Part shown: piece after piece, positions 43,102 to 52,860 of the stretch
How positions within the stretch are numbered: the first letter of the stretch is position 1
How the letters are laid out: each line of letters opens with the position of its first letter
Assembly: GCF_004522155.1 (NCBI RefSeq)
Contig: NZ_SDEA01000012.1
Span: 1-64,000 of the forward strand
Length of the DNA: 64,000 bases
Origin: Paracoccus luteus
GTDB taxonomy: Bacteria; Pseudomonadota; Alphaproteobacteria; Rhodobacterales; Rhodobacteraceae
Reading direction: 5' to 3'
Translations under genes and position numbers: made by a program
The notes under the pieces: model-generated
What the model was told of the DNA's origin: nothing
What the model saw: only the letters and a program-made list of their open reading frames with translations
Database searches by the model: none

Positions 43102-44424
43102 TTATTCGGCCGGATGGTTGGCAAGCCCGTAATGGGCGTCAAAGTCTTGCTCGATCGTCGCGGGCATCGGCTCGGGACGCTCGATCACACCCAGCAGCGG
43201 CAGGATGATGAGGAAATAGGCGAACCAATAGGCCGCGCCCGCCAGCGAGATATAGGGATAGATCCCCTCGGCCGGCATCGCCCCCGCCCAGGTCAGGACG
43301 ACGAAGTCGATGGCCAGCAGCCAGTACCACCACTTGAACTGCGGGCGATAGCGGCCCGACCGCACGCGGCTGGTGTCCAGCCACGGCACCAGCGCCATCA
43401 CGATGATCGCGCCGAACATCGCCAGCACGCCGAAGAACTTGGCGTCGATGATGCCGAAGGACAGCCAGTTGACCGCGATCACCACCCAGACGTCGGCGGT
43501 AAAGGCGCGCAGGATCGCGTAGAACGGCAGGAAATACCATTCGGGCACGATATGGGCGGGCGTCACCAGCGGGTTCGCCTCGATATAGTTGTCGGGGTGG
43601 CCGAGATAGTTCGGCATGAAGCCGACGACCGCGAAGAACAGCACCAGGATCAGGGCCAGCGCCAGCAGATCCTTGATGACGAAATACGGCCAGAACGGCA
43701 GGGTGTCGCGGTCAGCCTCCTCGCGCGAGGTGCGGCGCACCTCGACCCCGGTGGGGTTGTTGTTGCCGGTGGTGTGGAACGCCCAGAAGTGGACGATCAC
43801 CAGCGCCGCGATCACGAACGGCAGCAGATAATGCAGCGAGAAGAAGCGGTTCAGCGTGGCGTTGTCCACCGCCGGGCCACCCAGCAGCCAGGTCTGGATC
43901 GGCTCGCCGATGCCCGGGATCGCGCCGAACAGGCCGGTGATGACCGTGGCGCCCCAGAACGACATCTGGCCCCAGGGCAGGACATAGCCCATGAACGCCG
44001 TCGCCATCATCGCGACATAGATCAGCATCCCGATGATATAGGTGATCTCGCGCGGGGGCTTGTAGCTGCCGTAATAGAGGTTGCGGAAGATGTGCAGATA
44101 CACGGCGAAGAAGAACAGCGACGCGCCGTTGGCGTGCAGATAGCGCAGCATGTGCCCGCCGTTCACGTCGCGCATGATGTGTTCGACCGACCGGAAGGCC
44201 AGATCGACATGCGGGGTATAGTGCATCGCCAGCACGATGCCGGTGACGATCTGCAGCACCAGGCAGAAGGTCAGCACGATGCCCCAGATCCACATCCAGT
44301 TCAGGTTCTTGGGCGTGGGAAGCGTGGTGAAATCGACGATCAGTTCCACGATGGGCAGGCGGCGGTGGATCCAGCGCTCTGCCTTGGTTCTGGGTTCGTA
44401 GTGGTCAGTTGGAATACCGGCCAT
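43102..44424 (-). CDS. petB: Cytochrome b of the bc1 complex
   Basis: 440 residues with eight membrane helices. It binds the two b hemes through paired histidines in helices B and D ([51 protein letters not shown], shortened here), and forms the Qo site with the PEWY sequence in VPEWYFLPF. It oxidises ubiquinol and pumps protons by the Q cycle. ATG 44424 follows GGAGA. It lies 12 bases from both the Rieske and cytochrome c1 genes, a classic fbcFBC operon. Confidence 0.97.
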   Translation of the reverse strand: MAGIPTDHYEPRTKAERWIHRRLPIVELIVDFTTLPTPKNLNWMWIWGIVLTFCLVLQIVTGIVLAMHYTPHVDLAFRSVEHIMRDVNGGHMLRYLHANGASLFFFAVYLHIFRNLYYGSYKPPREITYIIGMLIYVAMMATAFMGYVLPWGQMSFWGATVITGLFGAIPGIGEPIQTWLLGGPAVDNATLNRFFSLHYLLPFVIAALVIVHFWAFHTTGNNNPTGVEVRRTSREEADRDTLPFWPYFVIKDLLALALILVLFFAVVGFMPNYLGHPDNYIEANPLVTPAHIVPEWYFLPFYAILRAFTADVWVVIAVNWLSFGIIDAKFFGVLAMFGAIIVMALVPWLDTSRVRSGRYRPQFKWWYWLLAIDFVVLTWAGAMPAEGIYPYISLAGAAYWFAYFLIILPLLGVIERPEPMPATIEQDFDAHYGLANHPAE

Positions 44425-44436
44425 GGTCGCGTCTCC

Positions 44437-45009
44437 TCAGCCCAGCTGGATGGTGGTGTCGTTGATGAAGGCAGCGACGGGAATAGGCAGGTTGGTCGGC
44501 GCCGGACCGCGGCGGATGCGGCCCGAGGCGTCATAATGCGACCCGTGGCAGGGGCAGAACCACCCGCCGAAGTCGCCCGCGCCGTCGCCGATCGGCACGC
44601 AGCCCAGGTGGGTGCAGACGCCGATCATGACCAGCCATTTGCCCTCTTCGTCCAGGGTGCGGTTGGCGTCGGTCGCGGGTTCGCCGGGCTTGTTGGCGTT
44701 CTCGGCGTTGGGGTCGATCAGCGCGGCGGTGTCGTCGGCGCGGGCGCGTTCGATTTCCTCGGCGGTGCGGTGGCGGATGAAGACCGGCTTGCCCAGCCAC
44801 TTGACGGTCAGCTGCGTCCCTTCGGCGACCGCGCTGATGTCGACCTGGATCGACGACAGCGCCTGCACGTCGGCCGAGGGGTTCATCTGGTTGATCAGGG
44901 TCCAGGCGGCAGCACCAGCCGCGACCGCGCCGGCACCGGCGGTCGCGTAATAGAGGAAGTCCCTCCGGGTGGCGCCGTGGTCTCCTGCGTGATCGTCAGC
45001 GTGGGACAC
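44437..45009 (-). CDS. petA: Rieske iron-sulfur subunit of the bc1 complex
   Basis: 190 residues. The N-terminus has a twin-arginine signal-anchor ([19 protein letters not shown]), consistent with Tat export of the folded cluster protein. The 2Fe-2S ligands are in CTHLGC and CPCHGSH, which also hold the disulfide pair. Start codon GTG 45009, with GGAGAA upstream. It transfers electrons from ubiquinol at cytochrome b to cytochrome c1. First gene of the operon; its promoter should lie in the next 300 bases. Confidence 0.97.
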   Translation of the reverse strand: MSHADDHAGDHGATRRDFLYYATAGAGAVAAGAAAWTLINQMNPSADVQALSSIQVDISAVAEGTQLTVKWLGKPVFIRHRTAEEIERARADDTAALIDPNAENANKPGEPATDANRTLDEEGKWLVMIGVCTHLGCVPIGDGAGDFGGWFCPCHGSHYDASGRIRRGPAPTNLPIPVAAFINDTTIQLG

Positions 45010-45364
45010 GGTGGTTCTCCGATTTCGTGGCCCTTGGGACGGGCCGGAACGACAGGTCGGGCCGCGCCTTGCGGCAGGCCCTCGCAGGCGCGGTTCTAGC
45101 GATCAATATTCTGTCAGTCCAGCCGCCAGCCGCGTGGCGGGTGACGCATTTGGCCGCAGGTGTGGGATTTGGGACGCGGCCCGTTTGCGGTGCGCGACCG
45201 TGCCCCATCCCGCCGCCCGCACGAGCGGTAAGGGAGGATGTTGTCGCAGGCGCGGCATCGGGCGCGGCGCTTGATGTCGCGGGACGCGGCATGGGGCGCG
45301 GCGCTTGATGTCGCGGGCCGGGGCAGCAAAACCGGCGCTTCCCGTCGCGGGCGCGGCGTTCCGC
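45010..45364. other. Intergenic region upstream of petA
   Basis: 355 bases upstream of petA, with the MORN gene ending at 45365. The petA-proximal 100 bases contain AT-richer sequence near 45100-45115 suitable for a promoter. The distal part has a 34-base tandem duplication. No gene is recognised. Confidence 0.5.
45260..45323. repeat. 34-bp tandem duplication
   Basis: GGCGCGGCGCTTGATGTCGC begins at 45261 and again at 45295, a 34-base offset, with the intervening GGGACGCGGCAT partly repeated. Located just 3' of the MORN gene. Confidence 0.75.
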
Positions 45365-46978
45365 TCAGCCGCGGGGGTCTTCGGCGGCTGCGTCCTGCGG
45401 CGGGGTGCCGGTGGCGGGGTCCGCCGCCTGCGCGGGTCCGTCCCCCGCCGGCGGCACCGGCGCGACGCCTTCGCCGTCCGCGCCGCCTTCGGACGCGTCG
45501 TCGCCAGCCGGTGCGGGCGTCGCCTGCGGGGGCGCGCCCGTGGCCGGGTCGGCGGGGGGCGCGACGGGCGCCGCCGCCCCTTCGTCGTTCAGGCGGTCGT
45601 CGTGCCAGTCGCCCTGCGCCACGCGGCCGCTGGCATAGGTCATCACGCCCTGCCCCTGCCGCTTGCCCGCGACGAAATGGCCGCGATACAGGTCGCCGTT
45701 GGCATAGGTGGCGGTGCCCTCGCCGTCGATCTCGCCGCCCGTCCAGCCGCCGTCATAGCGGAAGCCGTCGGCGGTGGTCAGCACGCCCGGCCCCTGCCGC
45801 AGCCCGTCCACGAAGCCGCCCTGATAGACGGTGCCGTCGGGATAGGTGGCGGTGCCGGTGCCGTGGCGCTGCCCGGCCTTCCATTCGCCGTCATAGACAT
45901 AGCCGTCGGGATAGGTCATGCGGCCCTGTCCCTCGTTCCGGGCAGCTTTGAAACTGCCCTCATAGACCATGCCGCTGGCATAGGTGGCGCGGCCCTGCCC
46001 CTCGATCACGCCGCCGACCCAGCCGCCCTCATAGGTGGCGCCGTCGGCATAGGTGATGCGGCCGGTGCCGTCGGGCTGGTCGGCCTTCAGCGCGCCCTCA
46101 TAGACGGACCCGTCGGGATAGGCGATGCGGCCCTGCCCCTCCATCCGGCCGTCGACCCAGTCGCCCTGATAGACATAGCCGTCCATGCCGGTGAACACGC
46201 CCTGCCCGTGCCGCTTGTCGGCCCGGAAGCCACCGTCATAGACGTCCCCGTTGGCATAGGTGGCGCGGCCCAGCCCCTCGCGGCGGTTGTCGCGCATCTG
46301 CCCCTCATAGATGTCGCCGTTGGCCTGCGTCAGCTTGCCCTGCCCGGACATCTGCCCGGCCGCCCAGATCCCGTCATAGACAAGCCCGTCGGGCATCGTC
46401 AGCACGCCCTTGCCCGCGCGCATCCCCGCCAGCATGCCCCCCTGATAGACCGAGCCGTCGGGATAGGTGATGGTGCCCTGCCCCTCTTTCACGCCGCCCG
46501 CCCAGTCGCCGTCATAGCGATAGCCGTTCTGCTGGGTCATCACGCCCCGGCCGTGGTGCAGCGCCTTCAGGAACCCGCCCTGATAGCTGGACCCGTTGGG
46601 ATAGGCGGCGGTGCCGGTGCCGGTGATCTCGCCGTCCTGCCAGTCGCCGTCATAGCTGCCGCCGTCGGCATAGGTGATCTTGCCGCGCCCGTGCGGCTTG
46701 CCCCGGGCGAACTGCCCTTCGTAGACCGAGCCGTTGGGATAGGTCGCGCGCCCCTGCCCCATGATCTCGCCGTCGATCCAGTCGCCGTCATAGCGATAGC
46801 CGGAGGGCAGCGAATAGCTGCCGCGCCCGTGCTGGCGGCCGTTGCGGAACGTGCCTTCATAGACGCCGCCGTCGTCGTATTGCTTGGTCACCACCGGCTG
46901 CGCCTGCCCGGCCGTGGGCGCGGCCGCCCCGGCGGCCAGCCCCACGGCCACGGCGGCCGCCCAGATTGCGGGTTTCAT
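45365..46978 (-). CDS. Exported MORN-repeat protein
   Basis: 537 residues. A signal peptide (about 1-26) is followed by about 19 tandem MORN units of 23 residues (pattern xxYDGxWxxGxxxGxGxxxYxxG) covering residues about 30-460, then an Ala/Pro/acidic tail of about 75 residues. MORN arrays form elongated beta structures that bind lipid or protein partners. The 69-base DNA periodicity reflects the protein repeat. Start ATG 46978 with AAGGAAGG upstream; the frame is open further 5' without a signal sequence. No partner gene is adjacent; it is divergent from nadE. Molecular role unknown. Confidence 0.88.
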   Translation of the reverse strand: MKPAIWAAAVAVGLAAGAAAPTAGQAQPVVTKQYDDGGVYEGTFRNGRQHGRGSYSLPSGYRYDGDWIDGEIMGQGRATYPNGSVYEGQFARGKPHGRGKITYADGGSYDGDWQDGEITGTGTAAYPNGSSYQGGFLKALHHGRGVMTQQNGYRYDGDWAGGVKEGQGTITYPDGSVYQGGMLAGMRAGKGVLTMPDGLVYDGIWAAGQMSGQGKLTQANGDIYEGQMRDNRREGLGRATYANGDVYDGGFRADKRHGQGVFTGMDGYVYQGDWVDGRMEGQGRIAYPDGSVYEGALKADQPDGTGRITYADGATYEGGWVGGVIEGQGRATYASGMVYEGSFKAARNEGQGRMTYPDGYVYDGEWKAGQRHGTGTATYPDGTVYQGGFVDGLRQGPGVLTTADGFRYDGGWTGGEIDGEGTATYANGDLYRGHFVAGKRQGQGVMTYASGRVAQGDWHDDRLNDEGAAAPVAPPADPATGAPPQATPAPAGDDASEGGADGEGVAPVPPAGDGPAQAADPATGTPPQDAAAEDPRG

Positions 46979-47176
46979 CGGCTGAGCCTTCCTTCGCGCG
47001 GGTCTGATCGGGCGGGTCCGGCGCCCGCCTGCGGGCATCGGTCTAACCCAGCGGGCCGCCCGACGCAAAGCCTGACCGACGGGCAATGGGGGTGGGCCGG
47101 CGGCGCGCCGCCTGCATCTTTCCCTTGCCTGCGGCCCGCCCTATCGTTGCCGCGACCCGCTTGCTTGAGGCCGCCG

Positions 47177-48835
47177 ATGACCGACCGCTTTCGCCTGACC
47201 ATCGCCCAGCTGAACGCCACGGTGGGCGATCTGGCCGGCAACGCCGCCAAGGCGCGCGACGCGTGGGAACAGGCACGCGCGGCGGGGGCCGACATGCTGG
47301 CCCTGCCCGAGATGTTCATCACCGGCTATCAGACGCAGGATCTGGTGCTGAAGCCCGCGTTCCTGCGCGACGCGATGGCGGCGGTGGAGCGGCTGGCCGC
47401 CGACTGCACGGACAGCCCCGCCATCGGCGTCGGCGGCCCCTGGGCCGAGGGGGGCAAGCTGCACAACGCCTGGCTGGTCCTGCAGGGCGGCCGCATCGCC
47501 GCCCGCGTCTATAAACACGAACTGCCCCACAAGGAGCTGTTCGACGAGCTGCGCCTGTTCGACCCCGGCCCGATCAGCGGCCCCTATGCGGTCGCGGGCG
47601 TCCGCATCGGGTCGCCCATCTGCGAGGATGCCTGGTGGCAGCCCGTGACCGAGACGCTGGCCGAGACGGGGGCCGAGATCCTGGTGGTGCCCAACGGCAG
47701 CCCCTATCACCGCGACAAGCTCGACCTGCGCATGGGCCACATGGTCGCCCGCGTCGTCGAAAGCGGGCTGCCGCTGGTCTATGTCAACATGGTCGGCGGG
47801 CAGGACGATCAGGTCTATGACGGCGCGTCCTTCGTGCTGAACCCCGGCGGCCACAAAGTCGTGCAGCTTGCCCCGTTCGAGGAGGCGCTGGCCCACGTCG
47901 ATTTCACCCGTGGCGCGGATGGATGGCGGGCCGAACCCGGCCCGATGGTCCCGCAGCCCGACGCGTGGGAACAGGACTATCGCGCGATGGTGCTGGCGCT
48001 GTCGGACTATATGCGCAAGTCGGGGTTCCGCCGCGTGCTGCTGGGCCTGTCGGGCGGCATCGACAGCGCACTGGTCGCGGCCATCGCCGCCGACGCGCTG
48101 GGGCCGGACAACGTGCGGGGCGTGCGGTTGCCGTCGGAATATTCCAGCCAGCATTCGCTGGATGACGCCGCCGATCTGGCGGCGCGGCTGGGCATCCGCC
48201 TGGACACGGTGCCGATCAACGGCCCGGTCGATGCGGTGACGCAGGCGCTGGCCCCGGTGATGGCCGGGACCACGCCGGACCTGACCGAGGAGAACATCCA
48301 GTCGCGCCTGCGCGGGCTGCTGCTGATGGCGATGTCGAACAAGTTCGGCGAACTGCTGCTGACCACCGGCAACAAGTCCGAGGTCGCAGTCGGCTATGCC
48401 ACCATCTATGGCGACATGGCGGGCGGCTATAACCCGATCAAGGATCTCTACAAGACGCGGGTGTTCCAGACCTGCCGCTGGCGGAACGAGAACCACCGCG
48501 ACTGGATGCAGGCGCCGGCGGGCGAGGTGATCCCGCCGGTCATCATCGACAAGCCGCCCTCGGCCGAACTGCGCCCCGACCAGAAGGACGAGGATTCGCT
48601 GCCCCCGTATGAGGTGCTGGACGCGATCCTTTACGGGCTGGTCGAACGCGACGGGTCAGTCGCGGACCTTGTGGCGCAGGGCCACGACCCCCAGACGGTC
48701 AGGCAGGTCGAGCGGCTGCTGTATGGCAGCGAATGGAAACGCTATCAGGCGGCGCCCGGCCCGCGCGTGTCGCCGCGCGCGTTCTGGCTGGACCGGCGCT
48801 ATCCGCTGGTCAACAAGTGGCGCGACCGGGGATAG
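47177..48835 (+). CDS. nadE: Glutamine-dependent NAD+ synthetase
   Basis: 552 residues. The N-terminal nitrilase-like amidase domain has the Glu-Lys-Cys triad (LALPEMF, YKHELPHKE, PICEDAWW), and the C-terminal synthetase domain has the ATP-pyrophosphatase P-loop LGLSGGIDSALVAAI and TGNKSEVAVGYATIYGD. It amidates nicotinate adenine dinucleotide to NAD using glutamine-derived ammonia. Start ATG 47177. The NAD-precursor genes pncA-pncB lie 0.6 kb downstream on the other strand, so the locus groups NAD supply functions. Confidence 0.96.
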   Translation: MTDRFRLTIAQLNATVGDLAGNAAKARDAWEQARAAGADMLALPEMFITGYQTQDLVLKPAFLRDAMAAVERLAADCTDSPAIGVGGPWAEGGKLHNAWLVLQGGRIAARVYKHELPHKELFDELRLFDPGPISGPYAVAGVRIGSPICEDAWWQPVTETLAETGAEILVVPNGSPYHRDKLDLRMGHMVARVVESGLPLVYVNMVGGQDDQVYDGASFVLNPGGHKVVQLAPFEEALAHVDFTRGADGWRAEPGPMVPQPDAWEQDYRAMVLALSDYMRKSGFRRVLLGLSGGIDSALVAAIAADALGPDNVRGVRLPSEYSSQHSLDDAADLAARLGIRLDTVPINGPVDAVTQALAPVMAGTTPDLTEENIQSRLRGLLLMAMSNKFGELLLTTGNKSEVAVGYATIYGDMAGGYNPIKDLYKTRVFQTCRWRNENHRDWMQAPAGEVIPPVIIDKPPSAELRPDQKDEDSLPPYEVLDAILYGLVERDGSVADLVAQGHDPQTVRQVERLLYGSEWKRYQAAPGPRVSPRAFWLDRRYPLVNKWRDRG

Positions 48836-49043
48836 GGCGGCGGCATCCCGCCGACGCGGCGTCGCAATGGGACAAGCGTGCGAACCTATGGGTTACACAA
48901 CCAAAGTTGTGAAGATTATCGGGTGTTCCAGAGTCAGCCCCGGTCAGGACCATGATCCGGGCTGCCAGATCCGGCACCTTGGGACGGCCAAGACCACCGC
49001 CAACGTTTCGACGACGCCCACGAATCTGTTCCATCCCGCCTGA

Positions 49044-49305
49044 CCCAACACCGGCATCCTGACCTTCGCGGAGGCCGCGGCTATTCATTGCCTTGCCGCT
49101 GGCACCCGGATCGAGAATGCGGACGGCCTGCGTCTGGCCGAACAGCCTGAACCCGGCGATCCGGTCAGGACCAACGGCCACAGGATGCAGCCGATCCGCT
49201 GGATCGGGTCCGAAAGGCCGCGCCGCGATGCCGGACGCCAATCCCGGCCAGCGGCCGATCCGCATCAAGGCGGGCGAGTTGGGCCAGCCGCTGGTCGTGG
49301 CGTGA
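49044..49305 (+). pseudogene. Relic of a Hint (Hedgehog/intein-like) domain protein
   Basis: In one frame, 49044-49220 reads ILTFAEAAAIHCLAAGTRIE... and then PGDPVRTNGHRMQPIRWIG, which match the Hint_2 pattern CFxxGTxI...PGDxVxTxDxGxQPVRWIG. After about 49225 the match continues in the +1 frame as ANPGQRPIRIKAGELGQ, again a typical Hint_2 continuation, and stops at 49305. There is a TGA in the first frame at 49041. Only about 85 codons remain, so it is a truncated, frameshifted remnant. The 200 bases before it (48836-49043) may hold more of the same gene but are unrecognisable, and nothing is seen in 49306-49400. Confidence 0.7.
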
Positions 49306-49400
49306 ACCGTCCGGCCGCAAGGGGGCGCGCGCAGCGGCGCGTGTGATCGGCTGCCACCGACCGCAAGGCCGTCGCATCGCGGGGGCCTTCGCGCTTGGTC

Positions 49401-50708
49401 CTAGACGATCACGCCGGACCGGACCTGTTCGCCCACCCCGAAGACGCGGCGGTAATGCGCGATCGCGTCCGCCGGGCCGGTCGCCTTGTTGGGGTTGTCC
49501 GACAGCTTGACGGTCGGCCTGCCATCCGCCGCGACCGCCTTGCACACCAGCGAGAACGGCGCCAGCCCGTCGCCCGGCACCAGCCCGCGAAAATCGTTGG
49601 TCAGCAGCGTGCCCCAGCCGAAGCTGACCTTGACGCGCCCGTGAAAGCGCCCGAACAGCGCCGCGATCTGGGCCACGTCCAGCCCGTCCGAGAAGATGAC
49701 CAGTTTCTGCGTCGGGTCTTCGCCGCGCGATCTCCACCATTCGATGGCGTATTCCGTTGTCGCCACCGGGTCGCCGCTGTCCACCCGGATGCCGGTCCAG
49801 CCCGCCAGCCAGTCGGGCGCGCCCGACAGGAACCCCGGCGTCCCATAGGTGTCGGGCAGGATGATGCGCAGATTGCCGTCGTGTTCCTCGTGCCAGTCGG
49901 CAAGCACCTTGTAAGGGGCCTGCCGCAACGCCTCGTCCGTGTCGGCCAGCGCGGCATAAACCATCGGCAGTTCGTGGGCGTTGGTGCCGATCGCCTCGAT
50001 GTCGCGGCGCATCGCGATCAGGCAGTTCGAGGTGCCGGTGAACCGGTTGCCCAGCCCCTCGATCAGCGCCTGCACGCACCAGTCCTGCCACAGGAAGGAA
50101 TGACGCCGGCGGGTGCCGAAATCGGCGATGCGAAGATCGGGGCCGAGCGCCCGCAGCGCCTCGATCTTTTCCCAGATGCGGGTCATGGCGCGGGCATACA
50201 GCACCTGCAGCTCGAACCGGCCCAGATCCTTCAGCACGGCGCGCGACCGCAGTTCCATGATGATCGCCAGCGCCGGGATTTCCCACAGCATCACCTGAGG
50301 CCACGACCCCTCGAACGTCAGCTCATACTGGCCGTCGCGCTTTTCCAGGTGATAGGGGGGCAGGCGCAGCCCCTCCAGGAACTCCATGAAGTCGGGGCGG
50401 AACATCTGGCGCTTGCCATAGAACGTGTTGCCGCGCAGCCAGGTCGATTCGCCGCGCGCCAGCGACAGGCTGCGCACATGGTCCAGTTGCTCGCGCAGCT
50501 CGCCCTCGTCGATCAGCTCGGCCAGGCGGATGGATTTCGTGCGGTTGATCAGGCTGAAGGTGACGTTCACGTCGGGCCGGTTGCGGAACACCGACTGGCA
50601 CATCAGCAGTTTATAGAAATCGGTGTCGATCAGCGACCTGACGATCGGGTCGATCTTCCACTTGTGGTTATAGACGCGGGTGGCGATGTCGGCGGTCGGG
50701 ATCATCAT
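49401..50708 (-). CDS. pncB: Nicotinate phosphoribosyltransferase
   Basis: 435 residues. It converts nicotinate and PRPP to nicotinate mononucleotide, with ATP, in the Preiss-Handler NAD salvage route. [11 protein letters not shown] near the N-terminus, the FGTRRRHSF block with the phosphorylatable His region, and IRVDSGDPV are characteristic. Its ATG overlaps the pncA stop by four bases (ATGA), coupling the two consecutive pathway enzymes. Confidence 0.95.
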   Translation of the reverse strand: MMIPTADIATRVYNHKWKIDPIVRSLIDTDFYKLLMCQSVFRNRPDVNVTFSLINRTKSIRLAELIDEGELREQLDHVRSLSLARGESTWLRGNTFYGKRQMFRPDFMEFLEGLRLPPYHLEKRDGQYELTFEGSWPQVMLWEIPALAIIMELRSRAVLKDLGRFELQVLYARAMTRIWEKIEALRALGPDLRIADFGTRRRHSFLWQDWCVQALIEGLGNRFTGTSNCLIAMRRDIEAIGTNAHELPMVYAALADTDEALRQAPYKVLADWHEEHDGNLRIILPDTYGTPGFLSGAPDWLAGWTGIRVDSGDPVATTEYAIEWWRSRGEDPTQKLVIFSDGLDVAQIAALFGRFHGRVKVSFGWGTLLTNDFRGLVPGDGLAPFSLVCKAVAADGRPTVKLSDNPNKATGPADAIAHYRRVFGVGEQVRSGVIV

Positions 50709-51298
50709 GAAAGCGTCACCCCCGCGGCGCGCATCGCCGCCTGCGCCGCGGCGCGCGATCCGTTCAGGTCGATGGCGCGGGTCGCGTCCTCGACCACCGT
50801 GGCGCGAAAGCCAAGCCGGGCGGCGTCGATGGCCGACCAGGCGACGCAGAAATCATGGGCAAGGCCGACGAACGTCAGGTCTGCCAGCCCCCGGTCGCGC
50901 AGGTATCCTGCCAGCCCGGTGGGCGTCGTGCGGTCGTTGTCGAAGAACGCGGAATAGCTGTCGATCCGCGCCCGGAACCCCTTGCGGATCACCAGATCCG
51001 CCACGTCCACGGCCAGCCCCGGATGGAACGCGGCGCCGGCCGAGCCGATGACGCAGTGGCGGGGCCACAGCACCTGCGGGCCGTAAGCCATCGGCACGGT
51101 CGAGAACGGTTCGGCGCCCGCGTGGTTGTCGGCAAAGCTGGAATGGTCCGGCGGGTGCCAGTCCTGGGTCAGCACGACGGCGTCGAAATCGGGCATCAGG
51201 TCGTTGACCGCGCCCACGATCCCGTCCCCTCCGGCGACGGCCAGCGCGCCGCCCGGGCAGAAATCGACCTGCAGGTCGACGACGATCAACGCCCGCAT
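50705..51298 (-). CDS. pncA: Nicotinamidase
   Basis: 197 residues, isochorismatase-like hydrolase fold. [14 protein letters not shown] (catalytic Asp8), the metal-binding [14 protein letters not shown], Lys in VIRKG and the nucleophile Cys in [12 protein letters not shown] complete the nicotinamidase site. It deamidates nicotinamide to nicotinate, the substrate of the downstream pncB product. The ATG at 51298 is preceded, four bases away, by a run of nine G that must serve as the ribosome-binding site. Confidence 0.95.
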   Translation of the reverse strand: MRALIVVDLQVDFCPGGALAVAGGDGIVGAVNDLMPDFDAVVLTQDWHPPDHSSFADNHAGAEPFSTVPMAYGPQVLWPRHCVIGSAGAAFHPGLAVDVADLVIRKGFRARIDSYSAFFDNDRTTPTGLAGYLRDRGLADLTFVGLAHDFCVAWSAIDAARLGFRATVVEDATRAIDLNGSRAAAQAAMRAAGVTLS

Positions 51299-51302
51299 GG
51301 CA

Positions 51303-51311
51303 CCCCCCCCC
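51303..51311. repeat. C9/G9 homopolymer immediately upstream of pncA
   Basis: Nine consecutive C on the plus strand read as G9 on the pncA strand, ending four bases before the ATG. It occupies the Shine-Dalgarno position. Length changes would alter ribosome-binding-site spacing. Confidence 0.7.
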
Positions 51312-51382
51312 GTTTTCGTTCGCCGGACCCTAGGAACGTCGGCCGGTTGCGTCAATGTCACGCGGCCGTTATGGGGCGCGGC

Positions 51383-52270
51383 ATGCTGACCGTCGCCGCG
51401 CTTTATCATTTCGCCGCCCTGCCCGACGCGCCGGCCCGGCGCGACCCGCTGCTGGCGGCCTGCACGGCGGCGGGCGTGCGTGGGACGCTGATCCTGGCGG
51501 CCGAGGGCGTGAACGGCACCATCGCCGGCCCCGCCGAGGGCGTCGCGGCGGTGCTGGCCCATATCCGGGGATGGCCGGGCTTTGGTGGGCTGCGGTGGAA
51601 GGAAAGCCGCGCAGGCGCGATGCCCTTCGGCCGCATCAAGATCCGGCTGAAGCCCGAGATCGTGACGATGGGCCAGCCCGGCGTGGACCCCACGGCGCGG
51701 GTCGGCGCGCGGGTCGCGCCCGCCGACTGGAACGCGCTGATCGCCGCGCCCGACGTGGCGGTGATAGACACGCGCAACGCCTATGAGGTGGCGATCGGCA
51801 CGTTCCGCGGCGCGGTCGATCCGGGCACACGCTCGTTCCGCGACTTTCCGGCGTGGTGGCGCGCCAACGCCGGCCGCTTTGCCGGAAAGCGCATCGCGAT
51901 GTTCTGCACCGGCGGCATACGCTGCGAGAAATCGACCAACTTCCTGCTGGCCCAGGGCGTCCCCGAGGTGTTCCACCTGGACGGCGGGGTGCTGAAATAC
52001 CTCGAGGACGTGCCGGTGGACGACAGCCTGTGGAACGGCGCCTGCTTTGTCTTCGACCGCCGCGTCAGCCTGACGCACGGGCTGGAACCCGGCGGCCATG
52101 TGCTGTGCCACGCCTGCCGCCGCCCGCTGGCCCCCGCCGACACCGCCCGCCCGGAATACGAGGAGGGCGTCGCCTGCCACCTGTGCGCGGACGAATACGG
52201 CGAGGCCGACCGGGCCCGGTTCCGCGAGCGCCAGCGGCAGGTGGACCGGGGCGAGCTGTTCGCCGGGTGA
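51383..52270 (+). CDS. trhO: tRNA uridine(34) hydroxylase, rhodanese family
   Basis: 295 residues, UPF0176/TrhO (YceA) family. It oxidatively hydroxylates U34 of certain tRNAs to 5-hydroxyuridine. The N-terminal ferredoxin-like domain has [10 protein letters not shown]; the rhodanese domain has [10 protein letters not shown] and the catalytic [11 protein letters not shown] loop; a C-terminal Cys-rich region ([15 protein letters not shown]) may bind metal. An in-frame ATG at 51371 would add four residues; 51383 matches the usual N-terminus. It converges with the ParE gene, with four bases between stops. Confidence 0.92.
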   Translation: MLTVAALYHFAALPDAPARRDPLLAACTAAGVRGTLILAAEGVNGTIAGPAEGVAAVLAHIRGWPGFGGLRWKESRAGAMPFGRIKIRLKPEIVTMGQPGVDPTARVGARVAPADWNALIAAPDVAVIDTRNAYEVAIGTFRGAVDPGTRSFRDFPAWWRANAGRFAGKRIAMFCTGGIRCEKSTNFLLAQGVPEVFHLDGGVLKYLEDVPVDDSLWNGACFVFDRRVSLTHGLEPGGHVLCHACRRPLAPADTARPEYEEGVACHLCADEYGEADRARFRERQRQVDRGELFAG

Positions 52271-52274
52271 GGGC

Positions 52275-52559
52275 TCAGCCCTGCCAGTCCTCGCGCTGGT
52301 GGCGGATGCGCAGGATGAACGCGGTGCCGTCCGGCGCCACGTCCCACAGGATCACATGAGAGCCAGCGAGATGGCTGCGCGGGGCACCGGGCAGATGGCC
52401 CCGGACCGCCCCAAGCAGCGGATTGTCCCCGATCAGATCCAGCACGCGGTCCAGCCGGTCCAGATAGGCTTCGGCCTGTCGGCGACCGAATAGTGCGACA
52501 CCTTCGATATAAAGCTGAAGATAATCCTCTTCGGCCGGCTCGCTGAGGATATGCCCCAT
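52275..52559 (-). CDS. parE: ParE/RelE-superfamily toxin
   Basis: 94 residues with the RelE/ParE fold signature: an N-terminal AEEDYLQLYIEGVALFG helix, a central LDRLDRVLDLIGDNP helix and a C-terminal VILWDVAPDGTAFILRIRHQRED strand pair. ParE toxins inhibit gyrase, while RelE relatives cut mRNA; the pairing with a ParD-like antitoxin favours ParE. Its ATG shares one base with the antitoxin TAA (TAATG). Confidence 0.88.
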   Translation of the reverse strand: MGHILSEPAEEDYLQLYIEGVALFGRRQAEAYLDRLDRVLDLIGDNPLLGAVRGHLPGAPRSHLAGSHVILWDVAPDGTAFILRIRHQREDWQG

Positions 52560-52807
52560 TACTCGGCGAGAGCGGCGGCGCGCCTGCGCGCTTCCTGCCG
52601 CAACTCCTGCAGGGTGCGGGTGCCCGGACCGGCGGCCCGCGCCTCTTCCACCAGACGCTGCCAGCGGGCGATCTTCTCGGCCCGCTCCTGATCCCGGCGG
52701 ATCAGGTCGCGGACATAGTCGCTGGCATTGGCATAGCGGTCCGAGGCGGACTGGCGTTCGACCCAGTCCTTCATCCCCTCGGGCAGCGAGACGTTCATCG
52801 TAGCCAT
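52559..52807 (-). CDS. parD: ParD-family antitoxin
   Basis: 82 residues. It has an N-terminal ribbon-helix-helix DNA-binding motif (MNVSLPEGMKDWVERQ ... ASDYVRDLIRRD) and a flexible charged C-terminus that would wrap the toxin. GGAGGGT precedes the ATG. It should neutralise ParE and repress its own promoter at the inverted repeat 52819-52837. The gene lies 53 bases after maeB on the same strand. Confidence 0.9.
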   Translation of the reverse strand: MATMNVSLPEGMKDWVERQSASDRYANASDYVRDLIRRDQERAEKIARWQRLVEEARAAGPGTRTLQELRQEARRRAAALAE

Positions 52808-52818
52808 GACACCCTCCG

Positions 52819-52837
52819 TTTGGCAAAGTTTGCCAAA
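52819..52837. promoter_or_regulatory. parDE operator (perfect inverted repeat)
   Basis: TTTGGCAAA-G-TTTGCCAAA: two perfect nine-base arms with one central base, 12 bases upstream of the parD start codon and overlapping the expected promoter or leader. This is the position and symmetry expected for autoregulation by the ParD ribbon-helix-helix dimer. Confidence 0.7.
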
Positions 52838-52860
52838 ACATCGCGAGGCTGTCCAGCCGT

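Noticed and set aside
41473..45099. 1208-codon open frame on the plus strand
   Set aside because: It is complementary to the whole bc1 operon, whose three products are unmistakable; the shadow has no recognisable domain.
45650..46870. Regularly spaced DNA repeats resembling a CRISPR array
   Set aside because: The 69-base period equals 23 codons of MORN units; there are no identical direct repeats with unique spacers and no cas genes.
49093..49305. 70-codon ORF as a stand-alone small gene
   Set aside because: Its second half matches the Hint_2 continuation while its first half is out of frame, so it is part of the pseudogene rather than a new gene.
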